Counted from the stretch's first letter, positions 15,151 to 24,920 are shown. The stretch: DNA of 64,000 nt from Mucilaginibacter sp. PPCGB 2223 (GCF_001705515.1 NZ_MDJS01000001.1:1178001-1242000), one strand, 5' to 3'. Notes: generated by a model from the sequence alone, not told the origin. Made by a program: numbers and translations.

Positions 15151-18048
15151 ATGAAGAAATTATTACTTGTCCTTTTCATCACTGTACTTTCGGGCGAAGT
15201 ATTTGCGCAGGGTGGCAATAACGGGGGGCGCAACCGTACGCAACCGCAGATACTTGCCCTGCCGTTCAGAGAAGTAAGTGGTGTGGTTAAGGACACAGCC
15301 GACAATACCATCATTGGCGCCAGCATCACTTTAACATCCAAAAGCGATACCCTGCGTGCCGTAACCAACTCCGACGGTGTTTTTGTAATCAAAAACGTTA
15401 AACAGGCGGTATTTACACTGGATGTTAAGGAGTTGGGTTACCGGCCCATTATACGTAAATACCTTAACAACGATGCTATAAAAAGAATTGTTCTGGAACC
15501 GATCATCATGCATTCATCATCACACCTGATGAACGAAGTAAAGATCAACGGTGTGCCGAGTATAACTTATAAGACCGATACTGTTGAATACCGCGCCAGC
15601 GACTATAAAGTGCATCCCAACGCTACCGTTGACGAACTTTTAAAGAAAATGGAAGGTATGGAGGTTGGCTCAGACGGATCGTTGACGCACCAGGGGCAAC
15701 AGGTAGTAAAAGCGAGACTGAATGGCAAGGACTATGCCGGTGGTAACGTAGCACAAGCCATCCAGAACCTGCCTGCCGATATTGTTGAAAAAATACAAGT
15801 CGTAGATGACTATGGCGATGCGGCAGCACGTACAGGCATCAAAGACGGCGACCCACAAAAGGTTTTGAATATTACTACCAGGGCCGACAGGTCTGTAGGC
15901 ACTACCGGACGCTTAACCGGGCAATACGGCAGCGATGACCGGTACAATGCAAACTTATTTGTACAACGCATTAATGCTAACCAGCAATTAGGTTTGATTG
16001 GCAATTTACGCAATACGGTAAATGGTGTGGCCTCGACAGGCGTTGCAGGCGGCGCAACCAATGGCGGGGGCGGTGGAACAGGTGTTGGAAGCGGCGCCAG
16101 GGGTGGCGGCAGCGGCACTACCAAATCGGGCATGCCATCTTTTAACTACCGCGATCAATGGGGCAAAAAGATCCAGGTGATAGCCAGTTATGCCTATAAT
16201 TTCAGGGATAATAATTCATTTAATACGAGCTATGGGCAAAACGGTACGGTACTCGGGCCGAATAATTTCAAAAACAATAACACCGCTGAGAACGACTCAA
16301 AAGGCCATAACATAAACTTTCAGATGGAGATAACACCTGATAGTGCCGATTTTATACAGATAACGCCAACCTTCGGGTACACAAGTTCGCTCAGCTCCAG
16401 CACGTCCGATCAGGATAATATCAACAATTATACAACAGGCTTTCAGCATAACGTAAATACAGGTTTTACATCAAGCACCAATAGTGCGCCAAACTTCTCG
16501 AATACTGTATTTTATCAGCATTTGTTTCACAAGCCGCACCGCAACGTATCGTTCACCGCAACCATAAGTCGCACCAATACCGAAGCCAACAGCGACAGGA
16601 ACAATACCATACACTATTATAAAACTGCAACCCTCGACAGCTTGATTGCCGACTCGGTATCGCACTATCAAACCAACCGAACCAGTATTAACACTACTTA
16701 CCGTGCCGGTTTTACTTATGTTGAGCCATTCAGCCTTTCGTCGCAATTAGAGTTTACAACGCAATTCAGAAAGTCGGACTATGATAATAAATCGATAACA
16801 GATACCGTGCTGGCTAACGGACAAAGTTACGAACTGCTGGCCCGGGATAACATATCAGATTATTCGTTCACCGAAACCAGAGCTACATTAAACTATCACT
16901 TTAACGGCGTAAAATACAACCTGGCCGTAGGTGCTACTGCGGTACCATCAGTACTGGCAGGTACCAAGGTAAATAATGCGAACGGACAGAATGTGGCCAC
17001 TCAGCGAACCGACTTCCGGATTATTCCCGTTTTCCGCTTCTCGTACTCGTGGTCGCGCACGCAACGCTTCTCGATAGGTTATTCGGGCAGTAATACCGAA
17101 CCTACCTTTACCGAGATCCAGCCGTTTACCGATATTTCCAACAAACAACACCACATTATCGGTAACCCCGACCTCGACCCGCAATTCACACACTCTATAA
17201 CTGCGCAATACAATAACTATATCGCCAACTCTAAATTGAACATTTCGTTTAATGTGAATGGTTCATTTACCAGCCACGAAATAGATGAGAACGATGTAAC
17301 AGTAGATTTGCCTCCGACTATCAATTCAAAAGGCGAATCGGTTAGGACAACGCGTACCGACACCTACTACATCAATATGGACGGTGCTCATGCCTATGTG
17401 GGTCGTTACAACTTTGCAAAACAATTGGACGATCGCAAATATAACCTGTCGCTTAACGGGAATATTACCTATAGCTACGGAGTCGGTATGACAGGTCACC
17501 AGGACTTGGCCGGCAATATTGTAAACACACCTTACCACAGCACCAACTGGCGCTTTGACGAGCGTTTCGGGCCCCGGATCAACCCGAACGATAACATCGA
17601 AATAAACCCTTATGTAGGTTACGATGTATCGCGTACGTTTGTAAATACCCTTAATGCTACTGCCAGTATTGTAAAAACAACTTCCCTGGCAATAGATGGA
17701 AGGATGTATTTCCTGAAAACCTGGCAGATCAATTACAGCGTTACCAAGAGCTATGTAACCGGTTTTGGAAGCCTTTCTACGAATCCAACGGTAATCAATG
17801 CAGGTTTCGAAAAAGAGTTCTTCGACAAAAAGAATTTCATCTTAACATTTAACGCTTTCGACTTACTGCATCAGAATAATTTTATCCAGCAAACTCAAAC
17901 CGGCAGCAACATCACTTATACGCAGTCGAACTCGTTGAGCCGTTATTTCCTGGTGGGTTTCCGCCTTAACCTGCAAAGATGGAGCGGCTCGCCGATGCGC
18001 AATGGCAGGCCTATGCAGCGCCGCGGCGATGGTAGCTTTATCTACTGA
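15151..18048 (+). CDS. Outer-membrane beta-barrel protein with carboxypeptidase-regulatory-like domain
   Basis: A 965-residue protein: signal peptide ending near EVFAQ (residue 20), a short Gly/Asn/Arg segment, a carboxypeptidase-regulatory-like domain at about 37-115 (REVSGVVKDTADNTIIGAS), a plug-like region around 130-230 (TVDELLKKMEGMEVGSDGSL), then a long barrel rich in aromatic and polar strands. This is the TonB-receptor-like outer-membrane beta-barrel family common in Bacteroidota. A Gly-rich insert (about 305-325) precedes the barrel. There is no SusD partner, so substrate uptake cannot be assigned. Confidence 0.85.
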   Translation: MKKLLLVLFITVLSGEVFAQGGNNGGRNRTQPQILALPFREVSGVVKDTADNTIIGASITLTSKSDTLRAVTNSDGVFVIKNVKQAVFTLDVKELGYRPIIRKYLNNDAIKRIVLEPIIMHSSSHLMNEVKINGVPSITYKTDTVEYRASDYKVHPNATVDELLKKMEGMEVGSDGSLTHQGQQVVKARLNGKDYAGGNVAQAIQNLPADIVEKIQVVDDYGDAAARTGIKDGDPQKVLNITTRADRSVGTTGRLTGQYGSDDRYNANLFVQRINANQQLGLIGNLRNTVNGVASTGVAGGATNGGGGGTGVGSGARGGGSGTTKSGMPSFNYRDQWGKKIQVIASYAYNFRDNNSFNTSYGQNGTVLGPNNFKNNNTAENDSKGHNINFQMEITPDSADFIQITPTFGYTSSLSSSTSDQDNINNYTTGFQHNVNTGFTSSTNSAPNFSNTVFYQHLFHKPHRNVSFTATISRTNTEANSDRNNTIHYYKTATLDSLIADSVSHYQTNRTSINTTYRAGFTYVEPFSLSSQLEFTTQFRKSDYDNKSITDTVLANGQSYELLARDNISDYSFTETRATLNYHFNGVKYNLAVGATAVPSVLAGTKVNNANGQNVATQRTDFRIIPVFRFSYSWSRTQRFSIGYSGSNTEPTFTEIQPFTDISNKQHHIIGNPDLDPQFTHSITAQYNNYIANSKLNISFNVNGSFTSHEIDENDVTVDLPPTINSKGESVRTTRTDTYYINMDGAHAYVGRYNFAKQLDDRKYNLSLNGNITYSYGVGMTGHQDLAGNIVNTPYHSTNWRFDERFGPRINPNDNIEINPYVGYDVSRTFVNTLNATASIVKTTSLAIDGRMYFLKTWQINYSVTKSYVTGFGSLSTNPTVINAGFEKEFFDKKNFILTFNAFDLLHQNNFIQQTQTGSNITYTQSNSLSRYFLVGFRLNLQRWSGSPMRNGRPMQRRGDGSFIY

Positions 18049-18071
18049 TAATTATTATATCAACAAACTAC

Positions 18072-18103
18072 AAAAAGCCTTCTCTAAGAGAGAAGGCTTT
18101 TTG
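18072..18103 (+). terminator. Rho-independent terminator after the outer-membrane gene
   Basis: An almost perfect hairpin, aaaaagccttctct-aag-agagaaggcttttt, lies 24 bp after the stop codon and ends in a T-run. The A-run on the other side would let it work in both directions. Confidence 0.85.
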
Positions 18104-18112
18104 TTACAACGT

Positions 18113-18163
18113 GTCCCGTCCTGAAATAAGTCAACTTGGATGTCAACTTATTTCAGGGCGGGA
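18113..18163. repeat. 51-bp palindrome resembling joined insertion-sequence ends
   Basis: Left arm gtcccgtcctgaaataagt and right arm acttatttcagggcgggac are reverse complements with one mismatch, around a short centre. It sits between two terminators, at the 3' ends of convergent operons. The sharp, GC-capped arms look like inverted repeats of a transposable element whose interior is gone, but no transposase remnant is present. Confidence 0.5.
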
Positions 18164-18173
18164 CTGTTAAAAC

Positions 18174-18206
18174 AAAAAAGCCTAACCGATTAGGGTAAGG
18201 CTTTTA
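18174..18206 (-). terminator. Terminator of the thrS-infC-rpmI-rplT operon
   Basis: On the minus strand, aaaagccttaccc pairs with ggttaggctttt and is followed by a T-run. It lies 17 bp after the rplT stop. Confidence 0.8.
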
Positions 18207-18223
18207 TACAATTCAAAGTATCT

Positions 18224-18568
18224 TTATTTTACCGAATCAACGATCGCTTTAAAAGCATCCGGGTGATTCATTGCTAAATCGGCTAATACCTTACGGTTTA
18301 AACCTACTTCTTTTGCATTTAATTTACCCATTAATTGTGAGTAAGAGATACCGTACTGGCGTGCGCCAGCATTGATACGTTGGATCCACAGACCGCGGAA
18401 CTCGCGTTTTTTGGTTTTACGGTCGCGGTAAGCATATTGCAAACCTTTTTCAACTGTGTTTTTGGCAATGGTGTAAACCTTGCTGCGAGATCCCCAGTAA
18501 CCTTTTGCAAGGTTCATGATCTTTTTCCGGCGTCTTCTCGACGCTACTGCGTTAACTGAACGTGGCAT
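18224..18568 (-). CDS. rplT: 50S ribosomal protein L20
   Basis: A 114-residue protein starting [20 protein letters not shown] and containing [20 protein letters not shown] and [20 protein letters not shown], unmistakable for L20. L20 binds 23S rRNA early in large-subunit assembly. It is last in the order thrS-infC-rpmI-rplT. In several bacteria L20 or IF-3 represses this operon; no leader structure of that kind was identified here. Confidence 0.98.
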   Translation of the reverse strand: MPRSVNAVASRRRRKKIMNLAKGYWGSRSKVYTIAKNTVEKGLQYAYRDRKTKKREFRGLWIQRINAGARQYGISYSQLMGKLNAKEVGLNRKVLADLAMNHPDAFKAIVDSVK

Positions 18569-18650
18569 TTTTTGTGCTTTTTGGTAGTGAGTGCCTTCGT
18601 TTTTTCAGAGGGACTTGTGTACTCGAATACCTGGTTAAAAAATTAATTAA

Positions 18651-18851
18651 TTACTTTCCGATACAAAGCATACGTTTTACGTTACCCATATCCGCATCAG
18701 CAACAAGGCTGGTGTGGGTTAGGTTACGCTTACGTTTGGTCGACATCTTGGTTAAGATGTGGCTTTTGTATGCGTTTTTCCTGGTAATTTTACCGGTTCC
18801 AGTGATGCTAAAGCGTTTTTTAGCGCTGGAATTGGTTTTCATTTTTGGCAT
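18651..18851 (-). CDS. rpmI: 50S ribosomal protein L35
   Basis: A 66-residue basic protein, [20 protein letters not shown] then [24 protein letters not shown], which is the L35 family at its usual length. It is a large-subunit protein lying between infC and rplT in the conserved operon. Confidence 0.98.
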   Translation of the reverse strand: MPKMKTNSSAKKRFSITGTGKITRKNAYKSHILTKMSTKRKRNLTHTSLVADADMGNVKRMLCIGK

Positions 18852-18912
18852 AACTCTGTTTTATTTGTTTTGTTTATTTGCTAACCTGCAAATGTCTTTA
18901 TGTTGTAAGCTA

Positions 18913-19482
18913 TTACTTTTTAGAACCCTTAGGTGTAACGGTTAAAAACATCCGTTTACCTTCCAGTTTTGGTAATTGCTCAACTTTTCCTACTTCTTCC
19001 AAAGCCTGGGCAAAACGCAGCAGCAATATTTCGCCCTGCTCTTTGTAAACTATCGCACGGCCTTTAAAGTGCACGTAAGCCCTTACTTTTTCGCCCGCCT
19101 CCAAAAACTTGATGGCATGTTTCAATTTGAAATCAAAGTCATGATCATCGGTATTCGGTCCGAAACGGATCTCTTTGATAACGGTTTGCTTAGCATTATT
19201 CTTGATCTCTTTCAGCTTCTTTTTTTGCTCATAGATAAACTTGTTATAGTCTATCACACGGCAAACCGGCGGTACGGCGTTCGGAGATATTTCAACCAGG
19301 TCGAGTTCCTGCTCTTCGGCAATAGCCAAAGCATCGCGTAAAGAGTAAACACCTTGCTCAACGTTATCGCCTACCAAACGCACTTCCTGCGCTCTGATAA
19401 ACTGATTGATATTATGTTCGGCTTCTTTCTTTTTGAAAGGTGGCCTTGGACCTCTGTTAAAATTGGGTTTATTTAATGCCAA
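18913..19482 (-). CDS. infC: Translation initiation factor IF-3 (TTG start)
   Basis: A 189-residue protein with the N-domain ([20 protein letters not shown]), linker helix ([16 protein letters not shown]) and C-domain ([20 protein letters not shown]). IF-3 binds the 30S subunit and rejects non-standard start codons. The only suitable start is TTG at 19480-19482: the frame is closed four codons upstream and no ATG occurs before the conserved core. It begins one base after the thrS stop. A weak start codon fits the known autocontrol of infC in E. coli (AUU start); here that is inference. Confidence 0.95.
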   Translation of the reverse strand: MALNKPNFNRGPRPPFKKKEAEHNINQFIRAQEVRLVGDNVEQGVYSLRDALAIAEEQELDLVEISPNAVPPVCRVIDYNKFIYEQKKKLKEIKNNAKQTVIKEIRFGPNTDDHDFDFKLKHAIKFLEAGEKVRAYVHFKGRAIVYKEQGEILLLRFAQALEEVGKVEQLPKLEGKRMFLTVTPKGSKK

Positions 19483-19483
19483 G

Positions 19484-21409
19484 TTATACGGTTATTTCTT
19501 TTTTTATTTTTTGTGTAAATTCTTCAATTGTCATACTGCCCAGATCACCTTCACCATGTTTCCTTACCGACACGAGGCCCTCTGCCGCTTCTTTTTCGCC
19601 CACAATAAGCATGTATGGTATCTTTTTAACTTCAGCATCACGTATCTTACGCCCGATCTTCTCGTCCCTGAAATCAATAAGCCCGCAAATATCGTGATCT
19701 TTTAGCGAATCTGAAAGTTTTTTTGCATATTCTTCATATTTCTCCGAAATAGGCAAAACGATGAACTGCTCCGGCGATAGCCACAGCGGGAAATTACCCG
19801 CGCAATGCTCAATCAACACAGCAACAAAGCGTTCCATCGAACCAAACGGTGCGCGGTGTATCATCACGGGCCGGTGCTTCATGTTATCGCTGCCGGTGTA
19901 CTCCAGTTCAAAACGCTCGGGCAGGTTATAATCAACCTGTATGGTACCCAGCTGCCATTTACGGCCCAGGGCATCTTTCACCATAAAGTCCAGCTTCGGG
20001 CCATAAAAGGCTGCTTCACCCTCAACCTGTACGGTTGGCAAGCCTTTTTCGGCAGCTGCTTCGATGATCGCAGCTTCGGATATGGCCCAGTTTTCATCCG
20101 AGCCGATGTATTTGGCCTTGTTGTTCGGGTCGCGCAGCGATACCTGTGCAATATAATCGGTAAAACCAAGTGCTCCAAACACATACAAAACCAGGTCGAT
20201 TACTTTTTTAAATTCATCCTTTACCTGATCAGGCCGGCAAAACAAGTGCGCATCATCCTGAGTAAAGCCGCGCACACGGGTTAAACCATGCAACTCGCCG
20301 CTTTGCTCGTAACGGTAAACGGTACCGAATTCGGCAAAGCGTACCGGCAGGTCTTTATAGCTGCGCGGTTTGGTTTTGTATATCTCGCAGTGGTGCGGGC
20401 AGTTCATCGGTTTCAGGAAGAACTCCTCTCCTTCCTGCGGAGTTTTGATGGGCTGGAACGAATCGGCACCGTATTTTTCGTAGTGGCCCGACGTAACATA
20501 CAGGTTTTTATGCCCGATATGCGGTGTGATTACCTGCTCGTAACCGGCTTTTACCTGTGCCTTCTGCAAAAAGTTAACCAGGCGCTCGCGCAAAGCGGTA
20601 CCTTTTGGCAACCACAATGGCAAGCCCATGCCTACCTTTTCGCTAAAAGCAAATAACTCCAGCTCTTTACCCAATTTACGGTGATCGCGCTTTTTAGCTT
20701 CTTCGAGCACGTGCAGGTATTCGGTCAGTTCGCTGGCTTTAGGGAAAGTAACTGCATAAATACGGGTTAACTGTTTGCGGCTCTCGTCGCCCCGCCAGTA
20801 AGCACCGGCAACGCTCATCAGCTTAACTGCTTTGATAAAACCAGTGTTTGGTATATGCGGGCCACGGCACAGATCGGTAAAATTACCCTGAGTATAAAAA
20901 GTAATTGCGCCATCGGGCAGATCTTTGATCAGATCGAGTTTATATTCATCTCCCTTTTCGGTAAAATAAGCTATCGCATCGGCTTTACTAACAGGTTTGC
21001 GCACAAACTCTTCTTTGGTTTTAGCCAGCTCGATCATTTTATCTTCGATCTTCTTAAACTCGTCTGAAGAAAATTCACGGTCGCCAAAATCAACATCGTA
21101 ATAAAAACCGGTTTCGATAGCCGGGCCGATGCCGAATTTTGTACCAGGATATAAGGCTTCCAAAGCCTCAGCCATTAAGTGGGCCGAAGAATGCCAATAT
21201 GTAGCTTTACCCTGAACATCGTTCCAGGTCAATAATTTAACGGTCGAATCTTTCTCTATCGCGCGGCTTGCGTCCCAAACTTCGCCGTTTACGTCGGCGG
21301 CTAAAACGTTGCGGGCCAGGCCTTCTGAAATGGATAGCGCAATCTGCATAGCAGTAACGCCGCTGTCGTACTGACGAATAGTTCCGTCAGGAAGGGTAAT
21401 GTTGATCAT
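19484..21409 (-). CDS. thrS: Threonyl-tRNA synthetase
   Basis: A 641-residue class II aminoacyl-tRNA synthetase of normal length. Domains in order: TGS (1-60, [16 protein letters not shown]), editing domain with its [12 protein letters not shown] zinc-type motif near 72, catalytic core with [20 protein letters not shown] near 335 and [12 protein letters not shown], and anticodon-binding domain ([17 protein letters not shown]). It charges tRNA-Thr in the cytoplasm. It is first in the infC operon and no T-box is seen. The 250-bp upstream gap ends at the recQ stop. Confidence 0.98.
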   Translation of the reverse strand: MINITLPDGTIRQYDSGVTAMQIALSISEGLARNVLAADVNGEVWDASRAIEKDSTVKLLTWNDVQGKATYWHSSAHLMAEALEALYPGTKFGIGPAIETGFYYDVDFGDREFSSDEFKKIEDKMIELAKTKEEFVRKPVSKADAIAYFTEKGDEYKLDLIKDLPDGAITFYTQGNFTDLCRGPHIPNTGFIKAVKLMSVAGAYWRGDESRKQLTRIYAVTFPKASELTEYLHVLEEAKKRDHRKLGKELELFAFSEKVGMGLPLWLPKGTALRERLVNFLQKAQVKAGYEQVITPHIGHKNLYVTSGHYEKYGADSFQPIKTPQEGEEFFLKPMNCPHHCEIYKTKPRSYKDLPVRFAEFGTVYRYEQSGELHGLTRVRGFTQDDAHLFCRPDQVKDEFKKVIDLVLYVFGALGFTDYIAQVSLRDPNNKAKYIGSDENWAISEAAIIEAAAEKGLPTVQVEGEAAFYGPKLDFMVKDALGRKWQLGTIQVDYNLPERFELEYTGSDNMKHRPVMIHRAPFGSMERFVAVLIEHCAGNFPLWLSPEQFIVLPISEKYEEYAKKLSDSLKDHDICGLIDFRDEKIGRKIRDAEVKKIPYMLIVGEKEAAEGLVSVRKHGEGDLGSMTIEEFTQKIKKEITV

Positions 21410-21659
21410 CTACGAGTATGATTTAAAGGTTTTAAATATTACGTTAATACGATCACGTACAAGGGTGATCTTTCGGGTGTAAATTTACGATTATTTTTTT
21501 AGGATTTCACTGATTATTGATTGATTTCACCGATTGCCCGGCATGCGTGTCAGGTAGTCAAAGTGGGGATTTTAAACATTTGTTTTCCCTCTGCACCCAA
21601 CCGCAGTCGCTCGCCTCCGGCGAGTGACGAATATCATCGCGGCCTCCGGCCGGCCCTCA
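21410..21659. other. Intergenic region upstream of thrS
   Basis: 250 bp between the thrS start and the recQ stop, both leftward. It should hold the thrS promoter, but I find no exact TAnnTTTG element. A small GC-rich hairpin, ctcgcc-tcc-ggcgag, occurs near 21610-21625, followed by a second GC-rich dyad close to the recQ stop; these may terminate recQ. No gene is supported. Confidence 0.5.
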
Positions 21660-23840
21660 CTACAGCGTCACCTCTCCCCGCCCCGCCTTCATCCAGCTAA
21701 TTACCGCTTTTATTTCGCCGTAACCATAATTTTCACCCAAAATCTCTTTCAAAGGCCCCAGTTTATCCGCACCATATTTTTCAACTGCTTCCTGTATAAC
21801 CGGTATCTTTTCAGGGTTCACAATATCTGTCACATCTATCTCACCTAACTCTATAAAACGGCACAAATGCCCTTCAATAGTAATTGGCGAAAAGTTACGT
21901 ATGGCAGCAATTTCGGCAATATTTTTGCCCGATTTATACAAATTAAAGCTCTCCTGCTGTGTAGCGTTTGGCTTTCCGCTGCGCTCAGTACTGGTTTTTC
22001 GCTCACCGCTCTGCCTGCGCTCACGTTTAGGTTTCTTTTCACCTATTTTCGACGACAGGCCCTTTGCCGCACAATGGCTTTTCACCGGGACTAAAAACTC
22101 CCGGCCGTAACGCGCAAGTTTGATATCGCCAAAACCCGAAATAAGCCTCAGCTCATCCATACTTTGCGGCAGGTAAGTGGCAATTTCCATCAAAGTACTG
22201 TCAGATAATATCACATATGCCGGTACATTCTCATTCGTGGCAATTTCGCGCCTAACGGTTTTGAGTTCGTTCAGCAGTTCGGCTTCAAAAGGTAATTCTG
22301 CAACATCAGTCCGCTCCTCAACTGTTTGCGAAGCTATCAGCTCTACCTTCTGCAATCCTTTTAACACCGCATCGCTTTTTGCCGTGAGCTGCAACACGGG
22401 GTATTCCCCTTCGGATGTTTTCAAATAACCCATTGCCACTAACTCGCGCATATAACGCTGCCAGTCGGGCTTGCTGATGTCGGCGCCTATGCCATACGTT
22501 TTAAGCTGTTTGTGTTCTTCGCGTATCTTTTCGCTTTTTGATCCTCTTAAAAACTCCACCACATAGCCCGCGCCAAACCTTTCGTTTAACCTGGATACAG
22601 CCGACAGCGCCTTTTGGGCTATCACCGTGCCATCAAAACGCTCCACTTCGGTTAAACATACATCGCAGGCACCGCAGCTTTCCGGCGCTTCTTCATCAAA
22701 ATAATTGAGCAGAAACTGCCGCCTGCAGGTTTGCAGTTCGCCATACCGCGCCATATCATCAAGCTTTTTCAGCATAATGCGGCTTTGCTCGGGGTTATCC
22801 TCCACCCGTGCAAACTCTTTTAGCTTCTGCACATCCCCGGGCGAGTAATACAGCATCGCTTCCGACGGCAACCCGTCGCGCCCGGCCCGGCCTGTTTCCT
22901 GGTAGTAGCCCTCAATATTTTTAGGCAGGTCCATATGCACCACATAGCGCACGTTCGATTTATTGATGCCCATGCCAAAGGCAATGGTAGCTACAACGAT
23001 CTTCACATCATCACGCAAAAACGCCTCCTGGTTACGGGCCTTGGTAGCATTATCCAAACCCGCATGGTATGCTTCTGCCGAAAAACCTTCGTCTTTCAGA
23101 TTGGCTGCCAGCGCTTCGGTCGATTTACGCGACAGGCAATAAATAATCCCTGAGTCATCCTTTCGCTTGTCCAAAAAAGCCAGCAACTGGTTAAAACTAT
23201 TGCGTTTAGGGGCAACATTATAAACAATATTCTCCCGGTTAAACGACGATATAAACACCTCCGGATTCTTTAGATTGAGCTTCTCCAGGATATCCTTTTG
23301 CGTGATTTGATCTGCCGTTGCTGTAAGTGCGATAACCGGTACTGTCGGAAAATGCTCTTTTAACCCGGCCAGCATCAGGTATTCGGGGCGAAAATCGTGC
23401 CCCCAGTGCGATATGCAATGCGCCTCGTCAATGGCTATCTGCACAATCGGCAATGATTTTAAAAATTCTACCAGTTTATTTTCTGTACCGAACAAACGTT
23501 CGGGCGCCAGGTACAGCAACTTGATCCGGTTATTACGCAGCTTATTAATGAGTTCCCGCTGCTCATCCGGACTTTGCGCCGAATTTAAAAAAGCCGCCGG
23601 TATACCGTTCACATTCAGGCTGTCAACCTGGTCTTTCATCAGCGCGATCAACGGCGATATAACAATGGTAAGGCCACTAAGCAACACCGCAGGTAATTGG
23701 TAACACAACGATTTACCGCCGCCGGTAGGCATCAGCACCAGCACATCCTTACCGTTCAGTATGCGAGTTACGATCTCTTCCTGCCTGTGCCGGAAACTAC
23801 TGTAGCCAAAATATTTTTGAAGTGCCTGGTTGGGTGTCAT
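21660..23840 (-). CDS. recQ: ATP-dependent DNA helicase RecQ
   Basis: A 726-residue superfamily 2 helicase. Walker A is LMPTGGGKSLCYQLP near residue 36, the DEAH-like box is AIDEAHCISHWGHDFRPEY near 138, and motif VI is YQETGRAGRDGLPS near 320. The zinc-binding cysteines occur in CRRQFLLNYF and CGACDVC, followed by RQC and HRDC domains (about 400-600). A C-terminal helix-turn-helix-like extension (FNLYKSGKNIAEIAAIRNFS) makes it longer than E. coli RecQ. It unwinds DNA in recombination and repair. A promoter candidate lies at 23851-23882. Confidence 0.95.
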   Translation of the reverse strand: MTPNQALQKYFGYSSFRHRQEEIVTRILNGKDVLVLMPTGGGKSLCYQLPAVLLSGLTIVISPLIALMKDQVDSLNVNGIPAAFLNSAQSPDEQRELINKLRNNRIKLLYLAPERLFGTENKLVEFLKSLPIVQIAIDEAHCISHWGHDFRPEYLMLAGLKEHFPTVPVIALTATADQITQKDILEKLNLKNPEVFISSFNRENIVYNVAPKRNSFNQLLAFLDKRKDDSGIIYCLSRKSTEALAANLKDEGFSAEAYHAGLDNATKARNQEAFLRDDVKIVVATIAFGMGINKSNVRYVVHMDLPKNIEGYYQETGRAGRDGLPSEAMLYYSPGDVQKLKEFARVEDNPEQSRIMLKKLDDMARYGELQTCRRQFLLNYFDEEAPESCGACDVCLTEVERFDGTVIAQKALSAVSRLNERFGAGYVVEFLRGSKSEKIREEHKQLKTYGIGADISKPDWQRYMRELVAMGYLKTSEGEYPVLQLTAKSDAVLKGLQKVELIASQTVEERTDVAELPFEAELLNELKTVRREIATNENVPAYVILSDSTLMEIATYLPQSMDELRLISGFGDIKLARYGREFLVPVKSHCAAKGLSSKIGEKKPKRERRQSGERKTSTERSGKPNATQQESFNLYKSGKNIAEIAAIRNFSPITIEGHLCRFIELGEIDVTDIVNPEKIPVIQEAVEKYGADKLGPLKEILGENYGYGEIKAVISWMKAGRGEVTL

Positions 23841-23850
23841 ACGCTTTATA

Positions 23851-23882
23851 CAAAGCTAATTAATTACTAATTATTTTAGCAA
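23851..23882 (-). promoter_or_regulatory. Predicted recQ promoter
   Basis: On the minus strand ATTG is followed by 21 bases and TAGCTTTG, an exact TAnnTTTG -7 element with normal spacing. The element ends ten bases before the recQ ATG, so the transcript would have almost no leader. Confidence 0.55.
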
Positions 23883-24394
23883 TAATTCTTAAATATTTTT
23901 TCCTGAAAACGAACGGTTTCAGCTTTTGGCGGCCGGTAGCCCCGTCATTCGCTTGTACGCGGTACCGCTGCTGCCGGGTTTAGCCGGGTTAGTGCAGCGG
24001 CCCGGATCATCCGCAAATAACAAGCACCAATCAACTAATGACCAATGACCTAATGAACCAGAAGACATGGGTATTTATGGGTATTTTTACAATATTTTTC
24101 TCCTTAACCTCGCCTATTCGCTCCAAACGGGCTTTTTAAGTATTTCGTACCCATCAGGCACATGGGTATCACATGGGTATTCATGGGTATTCATGGGTAT
24201 TCATGGGTATTCATGGGTATACCCATATCTGCTCAAAATTTCAAATACTAAACCATACAATATACTTAAAATTTCGGAGAATAACAAAAGCTGTGGCAAC
24301 CTTTTCTGTCTTACATCCGAAATAAGTAAACAAACAAATCCTGTAGCTTTGTCTTAAATTAACAGAAAAATAAACAGATCTTTTAGATACGCCT
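23883..24394. other. Non-coding region with hairpin and tandem repeats
   Basis: About 510 bp between the divergent recQ and DinB genes. It holds a GC-rich dyad (ccgctgc at 23965-23971 pairing with gcagcgg at 23994-24000), a short-period repeat of the CATTAGT family (24026-24060), the 10-bp tandem array (24160-24225) and an exact -7 element TAGCTTTG at 24344-24351 that may serve the DinB gene, though its -33 part is poor. No convincing coding region is present. Confidence 0.55.
24160..24225. repeat. 10-bp tandem repeat, unit catgggtatt
   Basis: Six near-identical units (catgggtat plus one base) follow each other from 24161, five of them in exact 10-bp register, and end in the inverted word acccat at 24222. 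Two further units with period 10 (atgggtattt) stand upstream at 24066-24085. Arrays of this kind change copy number easily. Confidence 0.85.
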
Positions 24395-24865
24395 ATGCAG
24401 TTATACAATTCTCTTTCGGCACAATTACTTTCACAGCACGAAACCATTGCCTTCCTTATTTCGGGGGTTGATGAGGAACGTTTATTAAAGAGCCCGGCGC
24501 CAGCTAAATGGAACGTGCATGACAATATTGCCCACCTGGCCTTATATCAACCTGTATTTATCAAACGGATCAACGAGATACTTTCTGCAGATAGTCCTTC
24601 ATTCGGGCGTTACAACTCCGATAACGATCCCGAATTTGAAACCTGGCGAAAACTCTCGATAGATATCCTGCTCGCTCAAATAGCAACCGGCCGCCAGGAG
24701 ATCATCAAATTGATGACAAGCCTTTCTGAAGCTGAACTATCCCGCGTAGGCATCCACCCCAAATATGGCAACCTGACTGTCTTAAAATGGGCAGAGTTTT
24801 TTGTTTTGCACGAAGCTCACCACCTGTTCACTATATTTCAATTGGTGAATAATGTGGAGGCTTAA
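24395..24865 (+). CDS. DinB family protein
   Basis: A 156-residue four-helix-bundle protein. KWNVHDNIAHLALYQPVFIK near residue 38 and FVLHEAHHLFTIFQL near residue 138 provide the His residues expected for the DinB / YfiT metal site (HIAHL-type and HEAHH). The family includes bacillithiol transferases and other thiol-related enzymes, but the activity here is unknown. It is a single gene, convergent with the Fe-S gene, with a short repetitive spacer between. Confidence 0.8.
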   Translation: MQLYNSLSAQLLSQHETIAFLISGVDEERLLKSPAPAKWNVHDNIAHLALYQPVFIKRINEILSADSPSFGRYNSDNDPEFETWRKLSIDILLAQIATGRQEIIKLMTSLSEAELSRVGIHPKYGNLTVLKWAEFFVLHEAHHLFTIFQLVNNVEA

Positions 24866-24920
24866 GAGGCTAAAATGAAATAATCAAATCCGAAATTGAA
24901 AATTCGAAATTCGAATCTCT

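Noticed and set aside
18562..18945. A hydrophobic 127-codon frame opposite rpmI
   Set aside because: It is antisense to lysine-rich L35 (AAA read as TTT gives Phe) and has no family resemblance.
24160..24225. CRISPR-like array
   Set aside because: The 10-bp units are contiguous without spacers and no cas genes are present.
24067..24357. A 96-codon open frame over the 10-bp tandem repeat, encoding GYSWVFMGIHGYSW-like residues
   Set aside because: The peptide repeats only because the DNA repeats (10 bp is not a multiple of three); there is no conserved sequence and it runs into the promoter region of the DinB gene.
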